8,889 bases of DNA from an uncultured Bacilli bacterium (GTDB taxonomy: Bacteria; Bacillota_I; Bacilli_A; ML615J-28; CAG-698). Below are positions 1-6,818 of the stretch, piece after piece. The stretch spans positions 1-8,889 of the forward strand of contig CANQVW010000060.1 of NCBI GenBank assembly GCA_947627395.1, in the 5' to 3' direction. The notes beneath the pieces were generated by a model. That model searched no databases. It saw only the letters and a list, made by a program, of their open reading frames with translations, and was not told where the DNA came from. The translations under genes were made by a program, and so were the position numbers. Numbering within the stretch: position 1 is the stretch's first letter; each line of letters begins with the position of its first letter.

Positions 1-45
1 AACATTTTCGAGTAATTCTTTTTGATTTAATTCTTTTATATTCAT
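1..45 (-). CDS. 5' end of an unidentified gene (partial, first 15 codons)
   Basis: An ATG at 43-45 opens a frame that runs off the left edge without a stop and reads MNIKELNQKELLENV. A GGGG core sits about nine bases upstream of the ATG and could act as a weak Shine-Dalgarno site. A TATAAT box lies at 85-90, and two terminators upstream close off pckA, so a new transcription unit starting here is plausible. The visible peptide is hydrophilic, with no signal peptide or recognisable motif. Fifteen residues are too few to assign a family. The call rests on an open frame, a modest RBS and position. Confidence 0.5.
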   Translation of the reverse strand, partial: MNIKELNQKELLENV

Positions 46-84
46 AAATATGTACCCCAAAACAACATCATATATATGAAATGC

Positions 85-111
85 ATTATAATAAAAAAAG
101 ACCCATAACAA
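85..111 (-). promoter_or_regulatory. possible promoter for the left-edge gene
   Basis: A perfect TATAAT (85-90, minus strand) lies about 40 bases upstream of the ATG at 45. No good -35 is present at 17 bp. The nearest candidate is TTGTTA at 106-111 with a 15-bp spacer, and it falls inside the preceding terminator hairpin. The -10 directly follows the terminator T-run. Weak call. Confidence 0.35.
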
Positions 112-129
112 ATCAAATGTTATGAGTCT
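93..129 (-). terminator. second of two tandem terminators after pckA
   Basis: On the minus strand an 11-bp stem (arms 119-129 and 100-110) has an 8-base loop and is followed by seven T residues (93-99). One pair is G-U in minus-strand RNA but would be a C-A mismatch in plus-strand RNA, so the hairpin fits minus-strand transcription. Confidence 0.85.
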
Positions 130-133
130 ATAT

Positions 134-163
134 AAAGAAAACCCATAGAAATGATCTATGGGT
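134..163 (-). terminator. first terminator after pckA
   Basis: A perfect 9-bp stem (155-163 with 141-149) with a 5-base loop begins nine bases after the pckA stop codon. It is followed on the minus strand by TTTCTTT. It is the proximal member of a tandem pair with the hairpin at 93-129. Confidence 0.85.
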
Positions 164-171
164 ATTTATTT

Positions 172-1767
172 TTATTTCTTAATTGGCTTTGGTCCAGCAT
201 TTACAATTTCTTTAGGCATATTTGGATATTTTGTTTTAAAGTTGTTAACAAACATTTCAGCAAGTTTATTTGCTTGTTCATCATAAGCTTTCTTATCTTC
301 CCACATGCCACGTGCATCTAATTTTTCATCTGGAACATTTGGACAACTTACAGGGTAATCTACATTAAATACATCATGATGTTTAAATTCAATTTTGTCA
401 AATGAACCATTTAGTGCAGCAGTTACCATAGCACGAGTGTAAGCTAATTTCATACGTTTTGCACCTTGAGCAGCACTTCCACCTGCCCAACCAGTATTGA
501 CTAAATAAACTTTAGTTCCATATTTTTCTAATTTTTCTCCAAGCATTTCCGCATATACGGATGGATCCATTGGCATAAATGGTTCACCAAATAATGTTGA
601 GAATGTTGGTTGAGGTTCTGTAACTCCACGCTCAGTTCCTGCTAATTTAGAAGTAAATCCTGTAACAAAATGATACATTGCAGCATTCTTATCTAAGCGG
701 CTAATTGGAGGAAGTACTCCAAATGCATCAGCTGTTAAGAAAATAACTACTTTAGGAATTCCACCTTTTCCAGGAATTTGTGCATTGTTAATATATTCAA
801 TAGGATATCCAACACGTGTATTTTCAGTTAAACTTCCATCATTAAAATCAAATTCACGAGTGTTAGGATCCATAATAACATTTTCTACTAATGAACCAAA
901 ACGAATTGCATTGTAAATATCAGGTTCGTTTTCTTTAGAAAGGTTAATACATTTTGCATAGCATCCACCTTCAATATTGAAGACACCATCAGGTGACCAT
1001 CCATGTTCATCATCCCCAATTAAATTACGTGCAGGATCTGCTGATAAAGTTGTTTTACCAGTTCCAGAAAGGCCAAAGAATACAGCAGTTTCTCCAGTTT
1101 CAGGATCCATGTTTGCTGAACAATGCATTGGAAGAACATTTTCTTTTGTTAATACATAATTCATTGTTGAGAAAACACTCTTCTTAATTTCACCAGAATA
1201 TTGAGATCCACAAATAACAATCATATGTGCTTCATAGTCAATCATAATAGCAGCTTCACTATTTACACCATCTACTTCAGGAACACATTTAAATCCAGGA
1301 GCGCAAAGAATGGTATAATCAGCTTCACCATATTGTTCTAATTCTTCAGCTGTTGGACGAATTAATAATTGATGAATAAATAAATTTTGACTAGCAAGTT
1401 CATTAATAATACGGAACTTCTTTGTATATTTTTTATCTGCGCCAGCAAATCCATCAAAAATAAATACTTCACGTCCTTGCAAGTATGCAGCTACTTTTCC
1501 TTTAATTGCATCAAATTTTTCTCTGCTAATAGGACAATTTACTTTGCCCCAAGCAATTTCATTATGAACACCCTCTGTATCCACAATAAATTTGTCCTTA
1601 GGTGAACGACCTGTATATTTTCCAGTCGTTACAACCAAAGCTCCAGTGTTGCTTAGTGTACCTTCACCACGACGTAATGCTGCTTCAGTTAATTGAGCAG
1701 GTGTCAAATTACGATAAACAGCTTTAGGAGCAATAATGCCAAGTTTTTCAATTCCATATGTTTCCAT
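172..1767 (-). CDS. pckA: phosphoenolpyruvate carboxykinase (ATP)
   Basis: Cytosolic enzyme interconverting oxaloacetate + ATP and phosphoenolpyruvate + CO2 + ADP. It is gluconeogenic in many bacteria, but can run as an ATP-yielding carboxylation in CO2-rich gut fermenters. The 531-residue length matches the ATP-type family (E. coli 540). Visible signatures: oxaloacetate-binding TGRSPKDK at 52-59 (Arg54); SGEIKK at 191-196 and His215, with metal-binding Lys196 and His215 by analogy to E. coli; the kinase P-loop GLSGTGKTT at 232-240; metal-binding GDDEHGW at 251-257; GGCYAK at 267-272; and ENTRVGYP at 315-322. No key residue is missing and the frame is intact. The ATG at 1765-1767 is preceded by AAGGAG (1776-1781) at good spacing. 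The gene is monocistronic, with its own promoter upstream and tandem terminators downstream. Confidence is very high; only the physiological direction is inferred. Confidence 0.98.
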   Translation of the reverse strand: METYGIEKLGIIAPKAVYRNLTPAQLTEAALRRGEGTLSNTGALVVTTGKYTGRSPKDKFIVDTEGVHNEIAWGKVNCPISREKFDAIKGKVAAYLQGREVFIFDGFAGADKKYTKKFRIINELASQNLFIHQLLIRPTAEELEQYGEADYTILCAPGFKCVPEVDGVNSEAAIMIDYEAHMIVICGSQYSGEIKKSVFSTMNYVLTKENVLPMHCSANMDPETGETAVFFGLSGTGKTTLSADPARNLIGDDEHGWSPDGVFNIEGGCYAKCINLSKENEPDIYNAIRFGSLVENVIMDPNTREFDFNDGSLTENTRVGYPIEYINNAQIPGKGGIPKVVIFLTADAFGVLPPISRLDKNAAMYHFVTGFTSKLAGTERGVTEPQPTFSTLFGEPFMPMDPSVYAEMLGEKLEKYGTKVYLVNTGWAGGSAAQGAKRMKLAYTRAMVTAALNGSFDKIEFKHHDVFNVDYPVSCPNVPDEKLDARGMWEDKKAYDEQANKLAEMFVNNFKTKYPNMPKEIVNAGPKPIKK

Positions 1768-1799
1768 AATACTATCTCCTTCTTATTTCTTTCTTTACT

Positions 1800-1828
1800 A
1801 TTTTACCATAGATATGCTTTAAAAGCAA
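1800..1828 (-). promoter_or_regulatory. pckA promoter
   Basis: The minus strand shows TTGCTT (1823-1828), a 17-bp spacer and TAAAAT (1800-1805), with TGG just before the -10 forming an extended TGn element. It lies about 33 bases upstream of the pckA ATG and downstream of the rpsD terminator, so pckA has its own start. Confidence 0.75.
1815..1827. promoter_or_regulatory. perfect inverted repeat over the pckA -35 (possible operator)
   Basis: TGCTTT-A-AAAGCA on the plus strand is a perfect 6-1-6 inverted repeat. It covers five of the six -35 bases and part of the spacer. A dimeric repressor bound there would block RNA polymerase, but no regulator is identified. It does not match the CcpN or CcpA consensus well by eye. 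Confidence 0.35.
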
Positions 1829-1850
1829 TAGTTTTCAATAAATCAATATT

Positions 1851-1885
1851 AAAAATAAGCAGTTTAGTATATAAACTAAACTGCT
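1851..1885 (-). terminator. rpsD terminator
   Basis: A perfect 11-bp stem (1875-1885 with 1858-1868) with a 6-base loop starts seven bases past the rpsD stop codon. It is followed on the minus strand by TATTTTT. This is a canonical intrinsic terminator separating rpsD from pckA. Confidence 0.92.
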
Positions 1886-1892
1886 ATATCTT

Positions 1893-2513
1893 TTATCTGT
1901 TATAGAATTCAACAATCAAGTTTTCTCTAATTTCAGGCAAGAATTCTTCACGTTCTGGATAACGAACATAAGTACCTTCCATTTTGTGATCATCGAATGT
2001 TACGTATTCTTTCATGATATGAGATGTGTCAAGAGCTTCTTGAACCATCTTTAATTTCTTAGAAGTTTCTTTTAAACCAATCACTTGACCTGGTTTACAT
2101 TGATAAGATGGAATATCTACTTTTTTACCATCGACAGTGATATGACCATGATTGACCATTTGACGAGCTTGTTTTCTTGTTTGTGCCATACCCATACGAT
2201 ATACTAGATTATCTAATCTAGACTCTAATAAGATTAAGAAGTTATCACCATGTTTACCAGCCATTTTACCAGCTTTTTCAAAAGTATTTCTGAATTGTTT
2301 TTCATTCACTCCATAAATAAAACGTACTTTTTGTTTTTCTTGTAATTGAGTTCCATATTCAGAAATCTTTCCTCTTCTTTGACCATGTTGACCTGGTGCA
2401 TAGTCTCTTCTTGCTTTACCATTTTTACCAATGGCGAATTCTTTTCCGTTTTCTAATGTTGAAAACTTTAATCTTCTTGATACCTTCCATGAAGGTCCTG
2501 TATAACGTGCCAT
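1893..2513 (-). CDS. rpsD: 30S ribosomal protein S4
   Basis: Primary 16S rRNA-binding protein of the small subunit body and an early assembly factor. It is also a translational repressor of its own mRNA in Firmicutes and E. coli. The 206-residue product starts MARYTGPSWK and carries the conserved GKNGKARRDYAPGQHG segment near residues 29-44. The S4 RNA-binding domain spans roughly 97-145 (SRLDNLVYRMGMAQTRKQAR onward). It lacks the N-terminal zinc-binding cysteines found in some S4 proteins, so it is the C-minus form. The frame extends upstream to 2558, but the ATG at 2511-2513 is chosen because AGGAGG (2520-2525) precedes it and the product then begins at the family's normal N-terminus. It is monocistronic, with a consensus promoter, a long leader and its own terminator. 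Confidence 0.98.
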   Translation of the reverse strand: MARYTGPSWKVSRRLKFSTLENGKEFAIGKNGKARRDYAPGQHGQRRGKISEYGTQLQEKQKVRFIYGVNEKQFRNTFEKAGKMAGKHGDNFLILLESRLDNLVYRMGMAQTRKQARQMVNHGHITVDGKKVDIPSYQCKPGQVIGLKETSKKLKMVQEALDTSHIMKEYVTFDDHKMEGTYVRYPEREEFLPEIRENLIVEFYNR

Positions 2514-2697
2514 GTTCTTCCTCCTTTTTTTATTTTGCAAGGACTTGAATCTCAACATTTCAATAGAGGTTAATTAAAACTTTCATCGAACAGCTTGACT
2601 ACTTGTTACCACCTTTGGTTTCTCTATCAAAATCTTTATTCAAGTGCTGCTTAAGCACTGTGGTGTGTTTAATATAAGTAATTCTTACATCAAAACC
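2514..2697 (-). promoter_or_regulatory. rpsD 5' leader, probable S4 autoregulatory RNA
   Basis: About 185 nt separate the expected transcription start from the rpsD ATG, far more than translation needs. Visible minus-strand structure: a 5' hairpin near 2672-2690 (ATGUAAG with CUUAUAU, 5-nt loop), a 6-bp AGUGCU/AGCACU hairpin near 2644-2660, and ACCAC pairing with GUGGU to enclose it. An AUAGAG segment can also pair with CUCUAU near 2562-2569. No T-run terminator lies before the RBS, so control would be translational. Firmicute rpsD genes are known to have an S4-binding leader. I assign it by position and length and cannot confirm the family structure by eye. Confidence 0.55.
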
Positions 2698-2703
2698 TTA
2701 TAT

Positions 2704-2732
2704 ATTATACACTTTTTTTATTCACTTGTCAA
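2704..2732 (-). promoter_or_regulatory. rpsD promoter, perfect sigma-A consensus
   Basis: TTGACA (2727-2732), 17 bp, TATAAT (2704-2709) on the minus strand, all positions at consensus. The expected start is near 2697. Such strength fits a ribosomal protein gene with post-transcriptional control. Confidence 0.92.
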
Positions 2733-2745
2733 TATGTATTTGCCC

Positions 2746-2782
2746 AAAAAAATATTGCATCTATAAAATAATAGATACAATA
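2746..2782 (-). terminator. terminator of the zinc-ribbon gene pair
   Basis: A 12-bp stem (2771-2782 with 2753-2764) with a 6-base loop is followed by seven T residues on the minus strand (2746-2752). One pair is U-G in minus-strand RNA. It lies about 28 bases past the stop codon at 2811 and just upstream of the rpsD -35. Confidence 0.9.
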
Positions 2783-2810
2783 CTTTTTGATTATTTCATA
2801 AAAAATAATA

Positions 2811-4337
2811 TTACATATGTGATTCCTGTTTTTTAAAGAATTTATTTTTCATACAATGCATCACAATTTCATATATCAATAAAAGAGCTGTAATAGATAA
2901 AACAATAATTTGAACACCTGGAGTAAATAACTTCATATGATCCTCATTACCTAGTTTTTTATTACCAACAAGATACAATATCATGGAAACACTTTGTAAT
3001 AATAGACTAACTCCTATTAATACAATTGGTGATAAAGAATGTTGATGAGATAAAAGATCTTTGACTTTTTTTATCAACACAACAATGAATAAAATACCAC
3101 TTGTAATAGAGAATAATGAATTGATAATAATAAATGTAGTTGTAAAAGTTGAACTAAAGTCGGTTGCGGAAAGTAAACATGGGGCAATCCAATCAATCGG
3201 CAAATGCAATTGGATGTATGATGTATATTCCCATAAAATATTGATTGATTCAATTGCTTCTGATGTTAATCTACTATTTGTATTATCAATAAAGGCAAAA
3301 AGATTACCTGCATCCATTATTGCAGTTCCATAATAGTTTCCCTGAGTAACATGAAGACGAACGATTCCACGAACAGCTAAAGCTGCAACAACAATCACTG
3401 CAATCATAGATGTTCCATGAATAAGTAACGAAGATAAGGAAATTTTTCTTTCTTTACATAGACATTCTTTTATTATTTGAAGAATTAAACCAACACCAAG
3501 AAGAACAGTCAATGCAATGAATACTCCACTATCCTGTGTTGTGGTTGTTGAAACAGGACACTGAATCACACAACAAAAGGCAAGAGCAATGAAGAAAACA
3601 GCACCTGACAATTTAAATGTAGTGGATTTTCCTTTATTTTTGTGGAGTAATTCTAATAATGTTAAAACAAAAACAATACACAATAAAAGAACACAAGTTA
3701 AAATTAAGATTCCTTGTAAAAGTAGTACGGCTCCTGTAACATAATTATGTTGTACATAATTACTATCTCTATCCATCGATTCAACATCAAACGAATCTAG
3801 TAAAATTGGATTATGACGATTCGTTATACGCTCTAAATCACGCATTATTTTCTTCACATTTACATCATTTGAATCTTCATATCGATCACCATACTCATCT
3901 ATTTCAAGTAGGTATTCTAACATTTCTTTAGAATTCATTAGATCATCATATGTATATCCTTCAACTAATTTACTACCTGTATCCATCATATCAAATAATG
4001 TATAATTTATTTTTACTTGGAATTCAACCCCGATTAATCTTGCTTTTATTTTGGAATGATATATCGGAGCAAATAATAATGTGAAAATAAATGTAACACA
4101 GATTGCTAAAGTAAAAAGATGTAAAAGTATTTGCGTAATTTTTGATGCATTTATGCTTTTGTTACTTAAAAAGGAATGACCACAATAACGACAATAGTGA
4201 ACATTATCAGGGATTTCTTTTTTACATTTTGGACAAACTATTTTATTATCTAATTTTTCTCCACAATAAGGACAATAAATAAAATCTTCATTTACTTCTT
4301 TTTCACAATGTTTGCATTTGATTTTATTATCTCGCAT
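2811..4337 (-). CDS. zinc-ribbon, eight-helix membrane protein of unknown function (second of pair)
   Basis: I do not recognise a named family beyond the zinc ribbons. The 508-residue product begins with two CxxC...CxxC ribbons (Cys 8/11/22/25 and 35/38/49/52). Eight hydrophobic helices follow near 68-90, 202-229, 241-262, 269-289, 303-323, 400-422, 436-457 and 473-494. With the ribbons inside, two large loops (about 91-200 and 324-399) face outward and the short basic tail is inside. It is a paralogue of the gene just upstream, with shared LLF(S/A)PIY after helix 1, a GxKLxxGY segment, YVTG before helix 2, SGxF before helix 4 and ERK before helix 5. The ATG at 4337 is preferred over a GTG at 4352, because that GTG lies within the ribosome binding site. 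The start overlaps the end of the upstream gene by 11 bases, suggesting translational coupling. Ribbon number and loops differ between the two. Confidence 0.85.
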   Translation of the reverse strand: MRDNKIKCKHCEKEVNEDFIYCPYCGEKLDNKIVCPKCKKEIPDNVHYCRYCGHSFLSNKSINASKITQILLHLFTLAICVTFIFTLLFAPIYHSKIKARLIGVEFQVKINYTLFDMMDTGSKLVEGYTYDDLMNSKEMLEYLLEIDEYGDRYEDSNDVNVKKIMRDLERITNRHNPILLDSFDVESMDRDSNYVQHNYVTGAVLLLQGILILTCVLLLCIVFVLTLLELLHKNKGKSTTFKLSGAVFFIALAFCCVIQCPVSTTTTQDSGVFIALTVLLGVGLILQIIKECLCKERKISLSSLLIHGTSMIAVIVVAALAVRGIVRLHVTQGNYYGTAIMDAGNLFAFIDNTNSRLTSEAIESINILWEYTSYIQLHLPIDWIAPCLLSATDFSSTFTTTFIIINSLFSITSGILFIVVLIKKVKDLLSHQHSLSPIVLIGVSLLLQSVSMILYLVGNKKLGNEDHMKLFTPGVQIIVLSITALLLIYEIVMHCMKNKFFKKQESHM

Positions 4338-5967
4338 TTTCAACACCCTCACTTATTTCTTGATCTTCCTCATTAAAAGAATTTTTAGATAGCTTAACTT
4401 TTTTTATAACAATGAATCCAATTTCTAAAAATTCTAATATGAAAGCAATTAAAATGACTGGACTTAGTTTATAATTTAGTTTTTCAACATGATCTATTAA
4501 AGAGGCAACAATATTGAAAATCAAAGTAATGAATGTTAAAGCAATGGTAGTTATAAAAATAATGAAATTATTTTTTCCTTCCGTTTGTGTTGAAAAATTA
4601 ACAATTTTCTTTGATAAGTATACACTCAGTAAAATAGAAATAGCAATGGTTAAAATGCCTTGAATAATAACTAAAAAGATGAAAGGTGTTGCTTCGATGC
4701 AAACATCATTTGAAGTTAAAATAAAAGGTAAGCTTGCTGAAAAAACATCACTTTGATAAAATCCAAAGTTTTGATATTGACTAATTCCAGCAATCATATT
4801 TTTAAAATCATAATAGCGACTTGTATTTTCAGATATTAGACCATCAATCATGGTAAATAAATGTATGCCATAAACATTTTCATTTAATGAATTTACATCA
4901 TAATGAAGTAGACCAAATGAATCTCTAGAAAAATCAAATTTCACATAACCAATATTCATTGTAATGATTCCTACTAAAAGTACAATAATCACAATAGAAC
5001 TGATATGTAAAATAAATGGAAGAAATTCAAATTTTCTCTCATTAAAAATGATTTTATAAATATAATCAAGACCCAAAATAAATAAAGCAATGATAAAAAT
5101 AGCAAGGAAAATCCCTGAATGGATGGAAGTAGATATCAAAATAGGAAATTGTAAAACCAAATGAGCAAAAATACTCATGGTTGCAACAGCTGTTAATGGT
5201 TTAATGATGGATTTATGATCTTTATTGCGAATAGTTCGATATAAAGTAATTCCAAATATTGTAAGTAATAAAGCAATAACAGCTAATATAAATAAACTAT
5301 GTAAAATTAAATATATTCCCGTAACATAACTTTTTTGATGATACTTATTAGAAAAATTACCAAAACAAGATGACATGCATAAAAGAAAGTTATGCTTTTT
5401 AAATTGTTTTTTAAAAGCATTTATATCAAAATCAGACATTTCATCGATTACTTCTTCTATTTCTTGTAATTCCTTTACAGCATCTTCATCACTATATCCT
5501 GAAATTAATTTAAAACCTGCTTCAGTTATATCAAAAAAGTTGGTTTCTATTTCCACAGGTATTCCATCATACACAGCAAAGTGTGTTTTATAAATTGGAC
5601 TAAATAAAAGAGCAATTGCTAGAGAGAGAGTAAAACACATAATCAATATTTTTAAAATTAAATCAAAAATAAAAGATCCTTTGTTTTCTTTTTTGTTTGA
5701 ATGATCTACTGCTTTTTTTGCTTCATGTTTGATAAAATCATATCCACAGTTTTCACAGTAGTTTCCATCTGTTTCTTTTTCTTTTCCACATACGGGGCAA
5801 TTTTCTATAATTCTTTTTCCACAATTCGGACAAAATTCACCCACTGGATTGATAATTTCTTTATGACAATTAGGACATATTAAAATCTCTTCTTTTGTTT
5901 CCTGGCAATAAGGACAAGAAGAATAACCATCATCGTATTCCTTTTTACATTTATCACAAACTTTCAT
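4327..5967 (-). CDS. zinc-ribbon, eight-helix membrane protein of unknown function (first of pair)
   Basis: A 546-residue protein with no function I can name. The N-terminus has three successive ribbons (Cys 4/7/18/21, 31/34/46/49, 57/60/71/74), mostly CPxC type as in zinc_ribbon_2/DZR domains, then a charged linker (79-97). Eight hydrophobic helices lie near 102-124, 213-243, 257-277, 284-304, 316-338, 428-450, 468-490 and 502-522, followed by an acidic tail (about 530-546). An inside N-terminus leaves two outside loops of about 88 residues each (125-212, 339-427). The first contains Cys197 and Cys201, spaced for a possible disulfide. It is paralogous to the downstream gene along its whole length. 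The ATG at 5965-5967 follows a GAAGGAGA site. It has its own perfect-consensus promoter, though read-through from ribU is possible. Transport, sensing or envelope roles all remain open. Confidence 0.87.
   Translation of the reverse strand: MKVCDKCKKEYDDGYSSCPYCQETKEEILICPNCHKEIINPVGEFCPNCGKRIIENCPVCGKEKETDGNYCENCGYDFIKHEAKKAVDHSNKKENKGSFIFDLILKILIMCFTLSLAIALLFSPIYKTHFAVYDGIPVEIETNFFDITEAGFKLISGYSDEDAVKELQEIEEVIDEMSDFDINAFKKQFKKHNFLLCMSSCFGNFSNKYHQKSYVTGIYLILHSLFILAVIALLLTIFGITLYRTIRNKDHKSIIKPLTAVATMSIFAHLVLQFPILISTSIHSGIFLAIFIIALFILGLDYIYKIIFNERKFEFLPFILHISSIVIIVLLVGIITMNIGYVKFDFSRDSFGLLHYDVNSLNENVYGIHLFTMIDGLISENTSRYYDFKNMIAGISQYQNFGFYQSDVFSASLPFILTSNDVCIEATPFIFLVIIQGILTIAISILLSVYLSKKIVNFSTQTEGKNNFIIFITTIALTFITLIFNIVASLIDHVEKLNYKLSPVILIAFILEFLEIGFIVIKKVKLSKNSFNEEDQEISEGVENAR
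4344..4352 (-). promoter_or_regulatory. ribosome binding site deciding the second zinc-ribbon start
   Basis: GTGAGGGTG on the minus strand sits about seven bases before the ATG at 4335-4337, inside the end of the upstream coding region. It contains the GTG that would otherwise be the longest start, so the ATG is the likelier start. Confidence 0.65.
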
Positions 5968-5994
5968 GTTGATTCTCCTTCACAATATAAGTAA

Positions 5995-6023
5995 ATTATA
6001 CATTGTTAAAAAATGGATGTCAA
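5995..6023 (-). promoter_or_regulatory. promoter of the zinc-ribbon pair, perfect sigma-A consensus
   Basis: TTGACA (6018-6023), 17 bp, TATAAT (5995-6000) on the minus strand, as close to consensus as the rpsD promoter. It fits in the 73-base gap after ribU and yields a short leader of about 20 bases before the ATG. No operator-like repeat is evident apart from a short ATGT-TG-ACAT symmetry at the -35. Confidence 0.9.
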
Positions 6024-6040
6024 CATATAACTTGATTTTT

Positions 6041-6802
6041 TCATTCTTGTTCTTTAGGTTCTTTTATTTCATCTTTTTTATAACGGAATAAAATAGAAAT
6101 ATGTTTATAGACAATAAAAGTAATGATACTAACCACAACAGATAATAAAGTATTAAAAGGTATAACACTGATGAGTAAATATTTCCAAATGTAGTTTTCT
6201 TGATTTACATTTGGAATTACCGACAACATTTGAATGAATCCATCCACATTTCCATCAAAGTAAAAAGCAGTGTAAAAAGGAACTGAAATCACCCAATTCA
6301 CTAAAACAGAGCCCACAATCCAAGCAATACATCCCAAACACAAAGAAATGATTGCACCTTTTTTTGTTCTGTTGTGTTGATAATAAAAGGAAGAAGCAAC
6401 GACAACTAAAATACTGATGAACATATCAACCAATTCACCAACACATGCCGTACTCGTAGCAGGTATCTTTAAAAAAGTTCTTAGAACAGCAACCGTAATC
6501 CCTTCCACAGGTCCAAACATAAACCCAATAATTAAAACAGGTAAGTTAGAAAATTGAACATCTAAAAAACTAGGAAAAAAAGGAAGTGGAAATTTCACAA
6601 AATAGTAAAGTACAGTCGATAATGCAGTAAAAATACCAACAACAGTAATACGGTGAATTTGTTCTGATCTAGATGTAGGTACTGCTAATCTTTTTCTTTT
6701 CACAAGCCACATCAAAAGAACAACCAAAAGTAGCAAAACACAAGTTAAGATAACAACTAATGTTTTGTGCTCTTTCAATAAATGAATAAAACTTAAAGTC
6801 AT
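6041..6802 (-). CDS. ribU: ECF transporter S component, riboflavin type (RibU-like)
   Basis: Membrane substrate-binding subunit that captures riboflavin (or FMN) and works with the shared EcfA/EcfA'/EcfT energising module, which is not in this window. The 253-residue product has helices near 52-72, 86-108, 120-140, 148-175 and 207-236. The LPFFPSFLDVQFSNLP segment (73-88), followed by a glycine-rich helix, is typical of riboflavin S components. An extra N-terminal helix (13-35) with a basic linker makes it longer than L. lactis RibU (about 206 residues). The substrate call rests mainly on the FMN riboswitch directly upstream. The ATG at 6800-6802 is chosen over 6850 because AGGAGG (6807-6812) precedes it and the longer frame would start inside the attenuator hairpin. 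No terminator separates it from the zinc-ribbon genes. Confidence 0.9.
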   Translation of the reverse strand: MTLSFIHLLKEHKTLVVILTCVLLLLVVLLMWLVKRKRLAVPTSRSEQIHRITVVGIFTALSTVLYYFVKFPLPFFPSFLDVQFSNLPVLIIGFMFGPVEGITVAVLRTFLKIPATSTACVGELVDMFISILVVVASSFYYQHNRTKKGAIISLCLGCIAWIVGSVLVNWVISVPFYTAFYFDGNVDGFIQMLSVIPNVNQENYIWKYLLISVIPFNTLLSVVVSIITFIVYKHISILFRYKKDEIKEPKEQE

Positions 6803-6806
6803 AAGC

Positions 6807-6812
6807 CCTCCT
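6807..6812 (-). promoter_or_regulatory. ribU ribosome binding site
   Basis: AGGAGG on the minus strand, four bases before the ATG at 6802, sets the start. It lies downstream of the attenuator T-run and outside the terminator stem, so riboswitch control is likely at termination rather than by hiding this site. Confidence 0.8.
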
Positions 6813-6818
6813 AATATG

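Noticed and set aside
46..75. Nine-codon upstream ORF overlapping the left-edge gene start (ATGA overlap)
   Set aside because: It has no ribosome binding site, and such a short frame is expected by chance in AT-rich DNA.
977..1605. Plus-strand ORFs inside pckA
   Set aside because: They are shadows of a highly conserved enzyme gene, with no RBS and no recognisable product.
2514..2558. 15-codon N-terminal extension of rpsD
   Set aside because: The strong AGGAGG lies just before the ATG at 2513 and the S4 family starts at MARY. The extension has no RBS and overlaps the leader.
2595..2625. T-box-like AAAGGTGGTAACAAG in the rpsD leader
   Set aside because: It resembles the T-box bulge sequence, but I find no downstream terminator/antiterminator pair and no clear specifier stem. 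The gene is ribosomal rather than amino-acid related. An S4 leader is the simpler reading.
4337..4352. GTG start at 4352 for the second zinc-ribbon gene
   Set aside because: That GTG is the first codon of the GTGAGGGTG segment that acts as ribosome binding site for the ATG at 4337. It has no RBS of its own.
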